Source of the DNA: Urbifossiella limnaea
GTDB lineage: Bacteria; Planctomycetota; Planctomycetia; Gemmatales; Gemmataceae
DNA length: 64,000 bases
Reading direction: 5' to 3'
Assembly (NCBI RefSeq): GCF_007747215.1
Contig: NZ_CP036273.1
Location: 4,882,322-4,946,321, forward strand
Below are positions 14,989 to 24,108 of the stretch, in pieces (positions within the stretch are counted from its first letter, which is position 1; each line of letters starts with the position of its first letter). Made by a program: the position numbers and the translations under genes. Under the pieces are notes generated by a model, which saw nothing but the letters and a program-made list of their open reading frames with translations, ran no database searches and was not told the origin of the DNA.

Positions 14989-17900
14989 ATGATCCCGCAG
15001 CGCGTGAAACTGTCCGGCTTCCTGTCGTACAAGGACGAGCAGGAGGTGCGGTTCGACGGGTCGCCCCTGTGGATGCTCTCGGGCACCAACGGGAGCGGCA
15101 AGTCGAGCATCTTCGACGGCGTCACGTTCGCCCTGTTCGGCCACCACCGCGGCGGCAGCACGGGCGCCACCGAGCTCGTCAACAAGGAGTCGAACACCCT
15201 CGCCGTCGAGTTCGACTTCACCGTCGAGAAGCAGCTGTACCGCATCAAGCGCACCGTCCGCCGCCGCACCAGCGGCGTCGCCGGGACGCAGCAGGTGTAC
15301 CGCGCCGTGCCGCCGACCTCGCTGACGCAGACCGGCGCGACGCGCGAGGTCGAGTGGGAGCCGATCGCCGACACGCAGCTGAAGGCGAAGTTCGACGCCT
15401 GGGTCCGCGACACCATCGGGCTCGACTACGAGACGTTCACGTCGTCGGTGCTGCTCCTGCAGGGGAAGTCGGAGAAGCTGCTGGACTCGACGCCCGCCGG
15501 CCGGGCCAGCGTGCTGGCGCGGATCGTGGATCTGGAGCGGTACCAGAAGCTCCACGGCCGGGCCGACGACAAGCGCCGCGAGCTGAAGGCGCGGCTCGAA
15601 TCGCTCGCCGGCCAGCTCGAACACCTGCGTGCCGTCCCCGACGAGGAGCTCGCGGCCGCCCGCGACCGCATCGCACTGGCGGAGGAGGCCCGCTCCGCGG
15701 CGCAGGAACGGATCGACTCGCTCGTCACGGTCGAGCTTCAGGCCCGCAACTGGGCCGACAAGACCAAGACGCTCGCGGCGGCGCGGGCGAAGCTCGACCA
15801 GTCCGAGGCGCTGCTCGGCAGTGCGGTGAAGGTGGAACGCGAGTTCGCCCGCCTGCGCGAGCTGCGCGACGTACTCCCGGCCGTCGGCGTGATCGTCACC
15901 GAGCGCGGCCGCGTCGGCGAGTCGGAGCGCAAGAGCCAGCGCCTGAGCGCGGAACGCGACGGCGTCGCCGACGAGCGCCGCAAGGCGGAGAACGCCCTCG
16001 ACCAGACGCGGAAGAAGGTCCTGGCGCTGAAGAAGTCGCAGGCCGAGAGCGAGGCGAAGCAGCAGTCACTGAACGGCCGACTTCGCGAGCTCGCCGGCGT
16101 GCTGGAGAAGGTGCGGCAGGCCGAGGACGCCGAGGCGGAGGCGACTCGGCTCGCCGACGAACTGGCCCGCTACCCCGCCGACCCCGACGCGGCCGTGCGG
16201 CTGGCTCAGGAGCGCGTCGACGCGCTCGGCGTCGTCAGTCAGGTGGTGCCGCTGCTGACGCGACTGTTGGCCGAGCGCACCGAGCTGATCCAGGTGGCGC
16301 ACCGCGAGGCCGACGCCCGCGCCGACGAAGTCCGGCTCAAAGCCGAAGGCGTGAAGCTCCGCGCCGAACTGGACGCCACCGCCGCGGAGCTCCAGAAGGT
16401 GCGTGCCGAGCGCGAGCGGCTCGACGGCGCGGCCGCGGAGGCGCGGGCACTCGCGCAGCAGGCGCGGGCGCTGGCCGACGAGTTCAAGGAGCTGACCGGC
16501 GCGAAGACGTGTCGCGCCTGCGGCCAGGACTTGACGCCGGCCCACTTCGAGAGCGAGCGGAAGAAGCGCGACCTGGACGCCGCCGTCGCCGAGCGGAAGG
16601 CCGCGGCGGCGGCGGCCGCGGCGGCGGCGGCACGCGAAAAGGAAACGACCCTCACCACCCGCGAGGCCGAGACGCGGGGCCGCGTCGACGAGCTGCGCGA
16701 CAAGTACAAGACGGCCGCCGGCGACGCGAAGCAGGCGGCCGCGGAAGCGGCCCGGCTGCGCGAGTCGTGCAGCAACACGTACTACCCGCTGCCGCCGGCG
16801 TACAAGCAGAAGATCGGCCCCTCGCAGCCGACCGACTGGGCGGCGACGACGTACCCGGACCGCGTTGCCGTCACGGCGCTGGAGCAGGAGGCGAAGGGCG
16901 CCGACGGCGCGAAGCGGGAGCTGCGGGCGGCCCAGGACAACGCCAACGCCGCGCGCACGGTCCGCGCCAAACTCGACTCCGCGCGCGAGCGGCTGGCGGC
17001 GGTGCGGGCCTCACTCCCCGCCGGCGACCCGGCGGCGCTGCGGGCGGAGCACGCGACGGCCCAGGGCGAGGAGCAGGCCGTCGGCAACCACCTGAAGGGC
17101 GTGAAGGTCAGCATCACCGCCGCGGAGGCCGAGACGGAACGGTTCGCCCGCCAGCTCTCCGCCGCCGAGAACGACCTGACCGCTCTCGCCGGCTCGCTCC
17201 AGACGGAAGAGGTGACGCGGAAGCACAGCCAGGAGGCGATCGAGCGGGCGCTGAAGCACCTGCCGGCCGAGTGGCGCAAGCCCGCCACCGACGCCGGCAT
17301 GGCCGAGCGCGCCCGCTGGACCGACGAGTTGGAGGCGCTCACGGCCGCGGACACCGAAGGCAAGTTCACGAAGCTCCAGGCCGCACGCGGCGGCCTCGAC
17401 TCGCTCCGCGCCGAGATCACCACGCTCGACGCCGAGGCGAACACCTTCCCGCCCGAGGCGCGACGCAACCCCGACGAGGTGAAGGCGGAAGTCGCCGCGG
17501 CCCGCAGCGCCGCCGACGCCGCCGCCCGCGACCTCTTGACGGCCCAGCGCGACCACGCCGGCCTCGAAGACCTTCGCCGCCGCCGCGGCGACCTGGCCGA
17601 CCAGCACAAGGACGCCGACCTCAGTCACGCCCGCTACAAGGCGCTCGCGGAACTCCTCGGCCGCGACCGGCTCCAGCGCCACCTCGTGCGGAAGGCCGAG
17701 CGGCAGATCGTGGACTACGGCAACGCCGTACTCGACCGCCTCAGCGGCGGGCAGTTGTTCTTGAAGCTCGTCGGCACCGAGGACGGCACGGGCGCCGACA
17801 AGGCACTCGACCTGGAGTGCGCCAACCGCGTCACCGGCGGGTCGCCCATAAATGTGGCATTCCTGAGCGGCAGTCAGCGCTTTCGGGTGGCGGTGGCGCT

Positions 17901-18150
17901 GGCGCTGGGCATCGGCCAGTACGCGGGCCGGCAGCACCGGCCGATCGAGAGCGTCATCATCGACGAGGGCTTCGGCTGCCTCGACCGGGCTGGGCGGCAG
18001 GTGATGATCCAGGAGTTGCAAAACCTCCGCGGGCACCTGCATTGCATCCTGTTGGTGAGCCATCAGGAGGAGTTCGCGGACGCGTTCCCGGACGGCTACC
18101 GGTTCGAACTCCAGGACGGCGCGACGCGCGTGACACGGCTGGCGCGCTGA
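14989..18150 (+). CDS. sbcC: DNA repair ATPase SbcC (Rad50-like)
   Basis: The 1053-residue SMC-like ATPase starts at an ATG at 14989; the upstream frame lies in the palindrome and is rejected. Walker A is GTNGSGKSS (about 32-40). Long coiled coils (Ala/Glu/Arg-rich) flank a zinc hook CRAC at 508-511. The signature region FLSGSQRFRVAVALALG and Walker B VIIDEGFGCLD lie near the C-terminus. It partners SbcD: ATP binding and the hook tether DNA ends for nuclease action. Length and layout are normal for the family. Confidence 0.95.
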   Translation: MIPQRVKLSGFLSYKDEQEVRFDGSPLWMLSGTNGSGKSSIFDGVTFALFGHHRGGSTGATELVNKESNTLAVEFDFTVEKQLYRIKRTVRRRTSGVAGTQQVYRAVPPTSLTQTGATREVEWEPIADTQLKAKFDAWVRDTIGLDYETFTSSVLLLQGKSEKLLDSTPAGRASVLARIVDLERYQKLHGRADDKRRELKARLESLAGQLEHLRAVPDEELAAARDRIALAEEARSAAQERIDSLVTVELQARNWADKTKTLAAARAKLDQSEALLGSAVKVEREFARLRELRDVLPAVGVIVTERGRVGESERKSQRLSAERDGVADERRKAENALDQTRKKVLALKKSQAESEAKQQSLNGRLRELAGVLEKVRQAEDAEAEATRLADELARYPADPDAAVRLAQERVDALGVVSQVVPLLTRLLAERTELIQVAHREADARADEVRLKAEGVKLRAELDATAAELQKVRAERERLDGAAAEARALAQQARALADEFKELTGAKTCRACGQDLTPAHFESERKKRDLDAAVAERKAAAAAAAAAAAREKETTLTTREAETRGRVDELRDKYKTAAGDAKQAAAEAARLRESCSNTYYPLPPAYKQKIGPSQPTDWAATTYPDRVAVTALEQEAKGADGAKRELRAAQDNANAARTVRAKLDSARERLAAVRASLPAGDPAALRAEHATAQGEEQAVGNHLKGVKVSITAAEAETERFARQLSAAENDLTALAGSLQTEEVTRKHSQEAIERALKHLPAEWRKPATDAGMAERARWTDELEALTAADTEGKFTKLQAARGGLDSLRAEITTLDAEANTFPPEARRNPDEVKAEVAAARSAADAAARDLLTAQRDHAGLEDLRRRRGDLADQHKDADLSHARYKALAELLGRDRLQRHLVRKAERQIVDYGNAVLDRLSGGQLFLKLVGTEDGTGADKALDLECANRVTGGSPINVAFLSGSQRFRVAVALALGIGQYAGRQHRPIESVIIDEGFGCLDRAGRQVMIQELQNLRGHLHCILLVSHQEEFADAFPDGYRFELQDGATRVTRLAR

Positions 18151-18501
18151 TCGGGTTCGGGCTCGATTCCACCCCGCCAATTGGCCGCTCCGCTGCTTTT
18201 CCGTGCATGAAAAGCCGCGCTCCAACTCATTTTTCACAAAATTTTCGCGCCCCGGGCTCGACCCGTCTTCGGCTTCAACGCGAATGCCTAGAACGAGTTG
18301 CGCCAATCGGTACGTCCGCAAACCCTGTCAGGCACCGGACTTGCCTTGTTGACAACGACTCGAAGAGATGGGTAATCTCGGTTTAGGTTGGGTTGGACGC
18401 TCGAGACTCGACTCGCATCGACCGTCTCGAACTCGCCGCATCCGCCCGACCGAGTTCCCGTCTGTGTTCATCCGGTCCTATCTCGCATCCGGAGTTCGCA
18501 C
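18151..18501. other. Intergenic region upstream of the DUF1559 gene
   Basis: These 351 bases include a more AT-rich stretch at about 18200-18260 and a promoter-like pair at 18349-18378. No ORF with a ribosome binding site is seen. Confidence 0.5.
18349..18378 (+). promoter_or_regulatory. Sigma70-like promoter for the DUF1559 gene
   Basis: TTGACA at 18349-18354 and TAATCT at 18373-18378 are 18 bases apart. This would place the transcript start near 18385 and leave a leader of about 115 bases before the ATG at 18502. Confidence 0.5.
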
Positions 18502-19566
18502 ATGGCTACCCGACGTACGCGATTCGCGTTTACACTGATTGAGTTGCTGGTCGTTATCGCCATCATCGCCATCCTGATCGGGCTCTTGCTACCCGCGGTG
18601 CAGAAGGTCCGCGAGTCCGCCGCGCGGATCAGCTGCACGAACAACCTGAAGCAGATCGGCATCGCCCTCCACTCTCACCACGACACCGTCGGCCGGCTGC
18701 CCTCCGCGCACCAGATCGGCACCACGTGGTACGGCCCGTACAACGGGCCGACCCACATGCAGGACCCTCCGGGCGGCCGCACGAAGGGCAGCTCCTACCC
18801 GGCCGAAGGGCCGTTCTGGTCGTGGATGATGCGGATCGCCCCGCACATCGAGCAGGGCACGGTTCAGAGCAAGGCCAACATGAGCGGGTCGGGGGCCGGG
18901 TGGCCGTGGTGGCAGTACTTCCCCGGCACCACCCAGACCATCGTGGGCGTGTCGGTGAAGGGCTTCAAGTGCCCGTCCGACCCGCGCGCCGACCTGGTGT
19001 GGACGGACCCGGGCAACGCCAACAACAAGGCGGCGCTGACCGACTACCTGGGCGTCGTCGGCCGGCACACGTGGAAGGTCGGCGTTCCCTACCCCTCGAC
19101 GCAGGGCGGGGGCACCCGGCCGGGGCAGAACGGCCTGCTGTACGTCAACTCGGGGGTCACCTTCACCGGCATCATCGACGGCACGAGCAACACGGTGATG
19201 GTCGGCGAGCGGCCGCCGGCCAACAGCCTCGAGTACGGCTGGCAGTGGGCCGGGGCCGGGTACGACGAGAGCGCGTTCGGCGCGGGCGACGTGGTGCTCG
19301 GCGTCCGCGAGGTGTTGTACAACCCGAGCGCGCCGTCGCTCTTCGACTTCTACCGCCCGGGTAACCTGAACGACGACTCGCACTTCAGCCACTTCTGGAG
19401 CCTTCACACGGGCGGCAGCATGTGGCTGTTCGGCGACGGCAGCGTGCGGTTCATCACGTACAGCGCCGGCACGGCGGTCGTCGGCACTTTCAACGGCATC
19501 CCGAGCGTGACGGTGCTGGAGGCGCTGGCCAGCCGCGCCGACGGCGACCTCGCCCCGCTGAACTGA
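18502..19566 (+). CDS. DUF1559 pseudopilin-like protein
   Basis: The protein has 354 residues from the ATG at 18502, with GGAG upstream. The N-terminus is a type IV prepilin/type II secretion signal: [20 protein letters not shown], then [12 protein letters not shown]. The body is the DUF1559 beta-rich domain ([17 protein letters not shown]). The C-terminal H-X9-DG signature is present ([16 protein letters not shown]). These proteins are hugely expanded in planctomycetes. They are assumed to be exported pseudopilins, possibly forming surface fibres, but no function is proven. A small lipoprotein gene follows 21 bases later. Confidence 0.93.
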   Translation: MATRRTRFAFTLIELLVVIAIIAILIGLLLPAVQKVRESAARISCTNNLKQIGIALHSHHDTVGRLPSAHQIGTTWYGPYNGPTHMQDPPGGRTKGSSYPAEGPFWSWMMRIAPHIEQGTVQSKANMSGSGAGWPWWQYFPGTTQTIVGVSVKGFKCPSDPRADLVWTDPGNANNKAALTDYLGVVGRHTWKVGVPYPSTQGGGTRPGQNGLLYVNSGVTFTGIIDGTSNTVMVGERPPANSLEYGWQWAGAGYDESAFGAGDVVLGVREVLYNPSAPSLFDFYRPGNLNDDSHFSHFWSLHTGGSMWLFGDGSVRFITYSAGTAVVGTFNGIPSVTVLEALASRADGDLAPLN

Positions 19567-19587
19567 CCCACCCTGGAGGCCGAACCC

Positions 19588-19764
19588 GTGCGACCGACCC
19601 GTCGACAGTTTTGGCTCCTGGCCGGGGGTGTGATCCTCCTCCCGGCCGGGTGCGGCGACAAGCGGAGTGATTCGACGCCGAACCCCGACCTGGGGCCGGC
19701 CCCGCCGGCCGGCCAGGGGCCGCCGAAGCGTAAGGGCGCGGGTGCGCCCGAGGCGAAGAAGTAG
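19588..19764 (+). CDS. Small lipoprotein paired with the DUF1559 gene
   Basis: A GTG at 19588 follows a GGAGG site. The 58-residue product has Arg residues, a hydrophobic stretch (FWLLAGGVILLP) and a lipobox ending at Cys22 (LPAGC). A Pro/Gly/Lys-rich disordered tail follows. Short lipoproteins directly after DUF1559 genes are a recurring planctomycete arrangement, which suggests joint function. It is probably co-transcribed with the pseudopilin and ends before a strong terminator. Confidence 0.7.
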   Translation: MRPTRRQFWLLAGGVILLPAGCGDKRSDSTPNPDLGPAPPAGQGPPKRKGAGAPEAKK

Positions 19765-19783
19765 CCGCGACGGCACGGCGCTT

Positions 19784-19823
19784 GCGTTAATCTCCGGGCG
19801 GAACGTCGCCCGGAGATTAACGC
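19784..19823 (+). terminator. Hairpin terminator after the DUF1559/lipoprotein pair
   Basis: Perfect 17-base arms at 19784-19800 and 19807-19823 enclose a 6-base loop. The next ATG begins at 19824, so the hairpin could also affect translation of that gene if transcription reads through. Confidence 0.75.
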
Positions 19824-20051
19824 ATGTGTAAGAAGCACCACGGCGGCCCTGCACCGGTCCCGCCGGGCAACCAGCGGCAGACGGGGCCGGGGACCGACTC
19901 CGAATTCACCCCGTCGGAAGCGCCGGCCGGGGCCGACTTCAACGAGCAAGACCCGAAGCGCCGACTCGGCGGCTACGCGACCGCCGGCGAGCACTCCCGA
20001 CAGCAACCGGGGGCGCTCAACGACGGCGGCAGCGCGAGCCGGAAGGGCTAA
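19824..20051 (+). CDS. Small hydrophilic hypothetical protein (75 aa)
   Basis: The product has an N-terminal Cys/Lys/His cluster (MCKKHHGGPAPVPPG) and conserved-looking blocks FNEQDPKRRLG and GEHSRQQPGALNDGG. It is predicted to be largely disordered. I recall similar short proteins in planctomycete genomes without known function. The ATG lies immediately after the terminator hairpin and lacks a visible ribosome binding site, so the start is uncertain; no other in-frame ATG exists. It ends just before a terminator shared with the convergent phosphatase gene. Confidence 0.5.
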   Translation: MCKKHHGGPAPVPPGNQRQTGPGTDSEFTPSEAPAGADFNEQDPKRRLGGYATAGEHSRQQPGALNDGGSASRKG

Positions 20052-20062
20052 TTCTCGCCCCG

Positions 20063-21292
20063 TTATGCCCCCCGCTCCGCGGGGGGTTTCTTCTTGCGCT
20101 TCGCCTCGTGGTCCCCGGCGGGGAAGCACACTTCCATCATCGAGAAGTCGTCGTCCAGCGTCTCCCGGCCGCTCAGCGTACGCGAGTGCGCCAGCTGCTC
20201 TTCGATCATCCCCTCGCGGCCGATGAGACCCCCGAGGTAGCCGAGGAAGTCCTCGAACGGCCACATCTGCCGGGTCGCGGCCACCTCGATCTCGAAGACG
20301 CCGTCGCTGAACACGACGAGCCGCGCGTCCGGCGGCACGGGCACCGTGCGGTTGTCGTAGGGCATGCCCGGCATCATCCCGGCCGCGGGGCCGTCGGCGG
20401 CGAGCTGCTCGACCTGCCCCGCGTGGCACAGCAGCGCCGGCGGGTGACCGGCGTTGCAGTACGTGAGCGTGCGGTCGGCCGGCCGGTAGACGCCGTACCA
20501 GATGGTGAAGTACTTCCCGTCCTGCCGGTCCATCGGGAACGAGTCGTTGAGCTTGGACACGACCGCCGCGGGGTCGCGGATGTTGGTGTCCGGCAGCGAC
20601 TTCGCCATGAGCAGGTTGCAAACCGACACCGCCAGCAGCGCCGAGCCGACGCCGTGACCGCTAACGTCCAGCAGGAAGACGGCGAGGTGGTCGGCGTCGA
20701 GCCAGTGGTGGCCGAACATGTCGCCGGCGAGCTGCGTGGACGGCACGAACCGCCAGTCGATCCGCACCGACCCCGTCGTGAGCTTCGGCGGCAGCAGCGA
20801 CTGCACGTACCGCGAGGCCTGCCGCAACTCCGCGGCGAGTTCCTTCTGACTCTCGGCGAGCCGGCGGTACGCCTCGTTGCGCTCCAGTAGCGCGGTGTAG
20901 CCGCGGGAGTGGTACTTCACGCGCGCCACGACTTCGAGCTTGTCGGGGAGCTTGACCATGTAGTCGTTGGCGCCGAGGGCGAAGGCGCGGGCCTTGATGA
21001 CCGGCTCCTCCTTGCTGGAGAGCACGACCAGCGGCACGTCGCGTGTCGCCGGGTTGGCGCGGAAGAACTTGACGAGCAGGAGCCCGTCCACGTCGGGCAT
21101 CACGAGGTCTTGCAGGACGACGGTCGGGCGGAACTCGGCGGCCACGTCGAGGGCGGCGGCGGGGTCCGCGCAGTACTCGAACGCCACGTCCGGCTCGCCG
21201 GCGAGCATCTGGCGGACGGTCTGGCCGACGATCGGCTGGTCGTCCACGAGGAGGACGCGGACGGGGGCCGGCTGGGAGGGAGCGACGGGCAT
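20063..21292 (-). CDS. Response regulator fused to PP2C-type (SpoIIE/RsbU) phosphatase
   Basis: The protein has 409 residues. Residues about 10-130 are a receiver domain (VRVLLVDDQP, phosphoacceptor Asp62 in LQDLVMPDVDG, VVLSSKEE). A helical linker follows (RLAESQKELAAELRQA). The PP2C-like SpoIIE domain is at about 175-395 (GDMFGHHWLD, LLDVSGHGVGSALLAV, VVFSDGVFE, DDDFSMMEV). It would dephosphorylate an anti-sigma-factor antagonist or similar Ser/Thr phosphoprotein in response to a histidine kinase. No partner kinase or antagonist gene is adjacent. Confidence 0.92.
   Translation of the reverse strand: MPVAPSQPAPVRVLLVDDQPIVGQTVRQMLAGEPDVAFEYCADPAAALDVAAEFRPTVVLQDLVMPDVDGLLLVKFFRANPATRDVPLVVLSSKEEPVIKARAFALGANDYMVKLPDKLEVVARVKYHSRGYTALLERNEAYRRLAESQKELAAELRQASRYVQSLLPPKLTTGSVRIDWRFVPSTQLAGDMFGHHWLDADHLAVFLLDVSGHGVGSALLAVSVCNLLMAKSLPDTNIRDPAAVVSKLNDSFPMDRQDGKYFTIWYGVYRPADRTLTYCNAGHPPALLCHAGQVEQLAADGPAAGMMPGMPYDNRTVPVPPDARLVVFSDGVFEIEVAATRQMWPFEDFLGYLGGLIGREGMIEEQLAHSRTLSGRETLDDDFSMMEVCFPAGDHEAKRKKKPPAERGA
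20068..20089 (+). terminator. Rho-independent-type hairpin
   Basis: CCCCCCGC (20068-20075) pairs with GCGGGGGG (20079-20086) and is followed by TTTCTTCTT. It terminates the small plus-strand gene and overlaps the last codons of the convergent phosphatase gene. Confidence 0.65.
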
Positions 21293-21363
21293 GGCGGGCT
21301 CGGGGGCGAGTCGGGTGTATTACACCCCGGTAAGATGGCGAAGGGAAGTGGAGAGGGGCGATC

Positions 21364-22272
21364 GTGACGGCGGGACCGGCGGCGCAACCGATTCGACCGC
21401 GCCAACCGGCCGTGCTGCCGCGCCCGGCGTGGGAGGCCGCCCGCGCCGGCGACCTGGCCCGCCTCCGCCCCCTCGCCGACGAGCGTATCCGTCGCGCGAG
21501 CCGCGGCGAGAAGCACCCGGTCCACGACTTCCTGTTCGAGTACTACAGCTTCCGCCCGGCCCACCTCCTCCGCTGGACCCCCGGCGCGGACGTGCTGTTG
21601 GAAGGTGCGTCACCCGGCGAGCTGGCGTGGAGCGAGTTCGAGCCCGCGGACGGCGGGCTGCTCCTACCCGCGGCCGCGTTCCCGGCGCATCGGGTCGAAT
21701 ACCTCCGCTGGGCGGCGGCGTACCTGGACGCGGTGGCGGCGCGGGAGCCGTCGTTCGCGTGCCTGGGGCTGCACGAGTGGGCGATGGTGTACCGCGACCC
21801 GAACGTGCGCCACCCCTACGTGCCGCTGCGGCTGTCGCGCGCCGACACCGACGCCGTCGTCGAGAGCCAGCCGCTCCGCTGCACGCACTACGACGCCTTC
21901 CGCTTCTTCACCGCGGACGCAGTTCCCCGCAACCGACTGGAACTGACGCGCGCCGCGACCAGCGAGCACGACCAACCGGGCTGCGTCCACGTGACGATGG
22001 ACCTGTACCGGTTCGCGTACAAGGTGGCGCCGTTCTGCCCGTCGGGCGTGACGGCCGACTCATTCGAGCTGGCCGCGGCGGCGCGGGCGATCGACATGCG
22101 GGCCAGCCCCTACGACCTCACCGGGTACGGGTACGAGCCGATCCGCATCGAAACGAAGGACGGCCGCGAGGAGTACGTCGAGCACCAGCGGGTGCTCGCG
22201 GCCCGCGCGGCGCCGGTCCGGGAGGCGCTACGAGCGGTGTACGGGCGGCTGCTGGCGGCGGTTCCGGGTTGA
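21364..22272 (+). CDS. Conserved hypothetical protein
   Basis: This 302-residue soluble protein starts at a GTG at 21364. Characteristic blocks include KHPVHDFLFEYYSFRPAHL, CLGLHEWAMVYR, RCTHYDAFRFF, HVTMDLYRFAYK and ASPYDLTGYGYEPI. I recall homologues in actinobacteria and other groups, sometimes labelled 3-methyladenine DNA glycosylase. I see no helix-hairpin-helix or other glycosylase motif here, so I do not adopt that label. It is divergent from the phosphatase gene and 32 bases upstream of a glycosyltransferase gene. Confidence 0.8.
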   Translation: MTAGPAAQPIRPRQPAVLPRPAWEAARAGDLARLRPLADERIRRASRGEKHPVHDFLFEYYSFRPAHLLRWTPGADVLLEGASPGELAWSEFEPADGGLLLPAAAFPAHRVEYLRWAAAYLDAVAAREPSFACLGLHEWAMVYRDPNVRHPYVPLRLSRADTDAVVESQPLRCTHYDAFRFFTADAVPRNRLELTRAATSEHDQPGCVHVTMDLYRFAYKVAPFCPSGVTADSFELAAAARAIDMRASPYDLTGYGYEPIRIETKDGREEYVEHQRVLAARAAPVREALRAVYGRLLAAVPG

Positions 22273-22304
22273 CGCCGTCCCCCTGGAGTGCGTAGAAGCC
22301 CCGG

Positions 22305-23825
22305 ATGCCGCCCGCCCTGCGAGTCGCCGCGCTGCTGATTCTCGGCTGGGTCGCGCTCAACCTCGCGTACCTCGGCTGGTTCTGCCCGCTGGACCTGTCC
22401 CCGGACGAGGCCCACTACTGGCACTGGTCCCGTCATCTGGACTGGGGCTACTACAGCAAGGGGCCGCTGGTCGCGTGGCTGGTCCGCGGCAGTTGCGACC
22501 TGTTCGGCACGTCCGCGTTCGCCGTCCGCCTGCCCGCCGTGCTGTCGAGCGCGGCCCTCCTCGCCGCCGTGTTCGTACTCGCGCGCAACACCCTCCGCGA
22601 CGACCGGGCGGCGCTCGTCACCGTCGCCGTGGCGATGACGCTGCCGCCGGTGAGCGCCGGCGCGGTGTTGATGACGATCGACCCGCCGTTCCTGGCGTGC
22701 TGGGCGTGGGCGCTCGTCGGCGTGCAGCGCGGGTCGCTCGGGGGGTGGCTGCTGGCGGGCGTCTGCTCCGCGCTCGGTGTGCTGGCGAAGTACCCGATGC
22801 TGCTCCTGCCCGCGGCCGTGTTGGGCTTCCTGCTCACGACGCGCCGCGACGAACTGCGGCGGCCCGGCTTCTGGTTGTTCGTCGCGCTCACGGGCGTCGG
22901 GTGTGTGCCGCTCGTGCTGTGGAACGCGGCCAACGACTGGGTCTCGCTGCGGCACGTGCTCGGGCAGTCGGGCGTCGGCGACGGGGTGAAGCCGCGGAGC
23001 GCCGACGGGCTGAACGCCGTCCGCTTCGTGGGAACGCAGGGCGGGGTGCTACTCGGCACCGGGTTCGCCGCCTTCGCCGCCGCCGGGTGGTCGTTCCACC
23101 GCACCACTGACACTCGGCTGTCACTCCTGTGGTGGGCGTCGGTGCCGGTGTGGGGCGTCTTCCTGGTGGCGAGCCTACGCAACCCCGGGCAGCCGAACTG
23201 GCCGGCGGCGGCCTACGTCGGCGGCCTCGTCCTCGCTGCGGAGTGGGTGAGGCGGCACGGCTTCCGGCACACGGTCATGGGCACCGCGGTCGTGGGGCTG
23301 GTCGTGAGTGTGGTCGTGCGCTACCCGGCGCTACTGCTCCCGCTCGCCGGGGAAGCGACGGAAGCGAACCCGACGCCGGTCCGCCGCTTCGACCCGACCG
23401 CCCGCCTCCGCGGCTGGCGAACGCTCGCCGCCGAGATCGACCGCGTCCGCGGTCGAATCGCGCAGGAAACCGGTACGGAGCCCGTGCTGGCCGGGGTGCG
23501 GTGGCACGTGCCGGGCGAATTGGCGTTCTACTGCCGCGGCCGGCCCGAGGCGTACTCGTTCGGCCCGGCGCTGGAGGACCGGCACAGCCAGTACAACCTG
23601 TGGCGGCCGAACCCGACGGCCGACGCGCAAGCCTTCCGCGGCCGGTCGTTTCTTTACGTCGGGGAAGAAATTCCAGGTGCCGACCGGGTCTTCGAGCAGG
23701 TGGAGCCACCGTTTCAGGTGGTACACACCGAATTCGGGGTGCCGGTGTCGGTCTGGACGGTCTGGGTGGGCCACGGATTCCGGGGATTTCCCGAAGGATA
23801 CCGGCTTACCCGCCCGACTTACTGA
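22305..23825 (+). CDS. ArnT/PMT-family (GT39/GT83-like) membrane glycosyltransferase
   Basis: The 506-residue protein has about ten hydrophobic segments (for example LILGWVALNLAYLGWF and VLGVLAKYPMLLLPAA). The first loop has DLSPDEAHYWHWSRH, the acidic motif that binds divalent metal in GT-C enzymes. It probably moves a sugar from a polyprenyl phosphate to a lipid or protein on the outer face of the membrane. The C-terminal 130 residues (from about FDPTARLRGW) form a soluble domain. Acceptor and donor are not predictable. It follows the conserved hypothetical gene closely. Confidence 0.85.
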   Translation: MPPALRVAALLILGWVALNLAYLGWFCPLDLSPDEAHYWHWSRHLDWGYYSKGPLVAWLVRGSCDLFGTSAFAVRLPAVLSSAALLAAVFVLARNTLRDDRAALVTVAVAMTLPPVSAGAVLMTIDPPFLACWAWALVGVQRGSLGGWLLAGVCSALGVLAKYPMLLLPAAVLGFLLTTRRDELRRPGFWLFVALTGVGCVPLVLWNAANDWVSLRHVLGQSGVGDGVKPRSADGLNAVRFVGTQGGVLLGTGFAAFAAAGWSFHRTTDTRLSLLWWASVPVWGVFLVASLRNPGQPNWPAAAYVGGLVLAAEWVRRHGFRHTVMGTAVVGLVVSVVVRYPALLLPLAGEATEANPTPVRRFDPTARLRGWRTLAAEIDRVRGRIAQETGTEPVLAGVRWHVPGELAFYCRGRPEAYSFGPALEDRHSQYNLWRPNPTADAQAFRGRSFLYVGEEIPGADRVFEQVEPPFQVVHTEFGVPVSVWTVWVGHGFRGFPEGYRLTRPTY

Positions 23826-23831
23826 TTCAGC

Positions 23832-23852
23832 CCGCCCGGCGGAGTCGGGCGG
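23832..23852 (+). terminator. GC hairpin after the glycosyltransferase gene
   Basis: CCGCCCG (23832-23838) pairs with CGGGCGG (23846-23852) 7 bases after the stop. No T-run follows. Confidence 0.4.
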
Positions 23853-23874
23853 TTCACATACCGGGTTCCAGCTC

Positions 23875-24072
23875 GTGAGTCATTACACCGTGGCGTGTGC
23901 GTCGTGCGGTCTCCGCTGGCAGAAGCCGGGGAGTTTGAGCGCGTACGAGGGGCAGTCCGTCGAGAGCCGGCCGTGCCCGTCGTGCGGGGCGTACACGCTG
24001 GGGTGCGCCGAAGTCCGCCCCGCGGCTCGCGGCCGCCGGTCCGCCGAGCGGCCGCGACGGGCCGCGGCGTAG
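23875..24072 (+). CDS. Small zinc-ribbon protein (65 aa)
   Basis: Reading from a GTG at 23875 gives HYTVACASCGLRWQKPG and, 27 residues later, RPCPSCGAYTLGC. The two CxxC pairs would bind zinc. A very Arg/Ala-rich tail follows. It is distinct from the preceding glycosyltransferase frame. No clear ribosome binding site is seen, so the start is uncertain; the paired Cys motifs argue for a real gene. Function unknown. Confidence 0.5.
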   Translation: MSHYTVACASCGLRWQKPGSLSAYEGQSVESRPCPSCGAYTLGCAEVRPAARGRRSAERPRRAAA

Positions 24073-24108
24073 TCGTACCGCTTTTGAGCCGGTCCCGTAA
24101 GGGGTCGG

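Noticed and set aside
14922-18386. 1154-codon plus-strand frame overlapping sbcC
   Set aside because: Shadow frame; Walker, zinc-hook and signature motifs are all in the sbcC frame starting at 14989.
21364-22272. 3-methyladenine DNA glycosylase label for the conserved hypothetical
   Set aside because: Homologues may carry this name in databases, but no glycosylase motif is visible; the HhH-GPD enzyme in this window is at 54517-55158.
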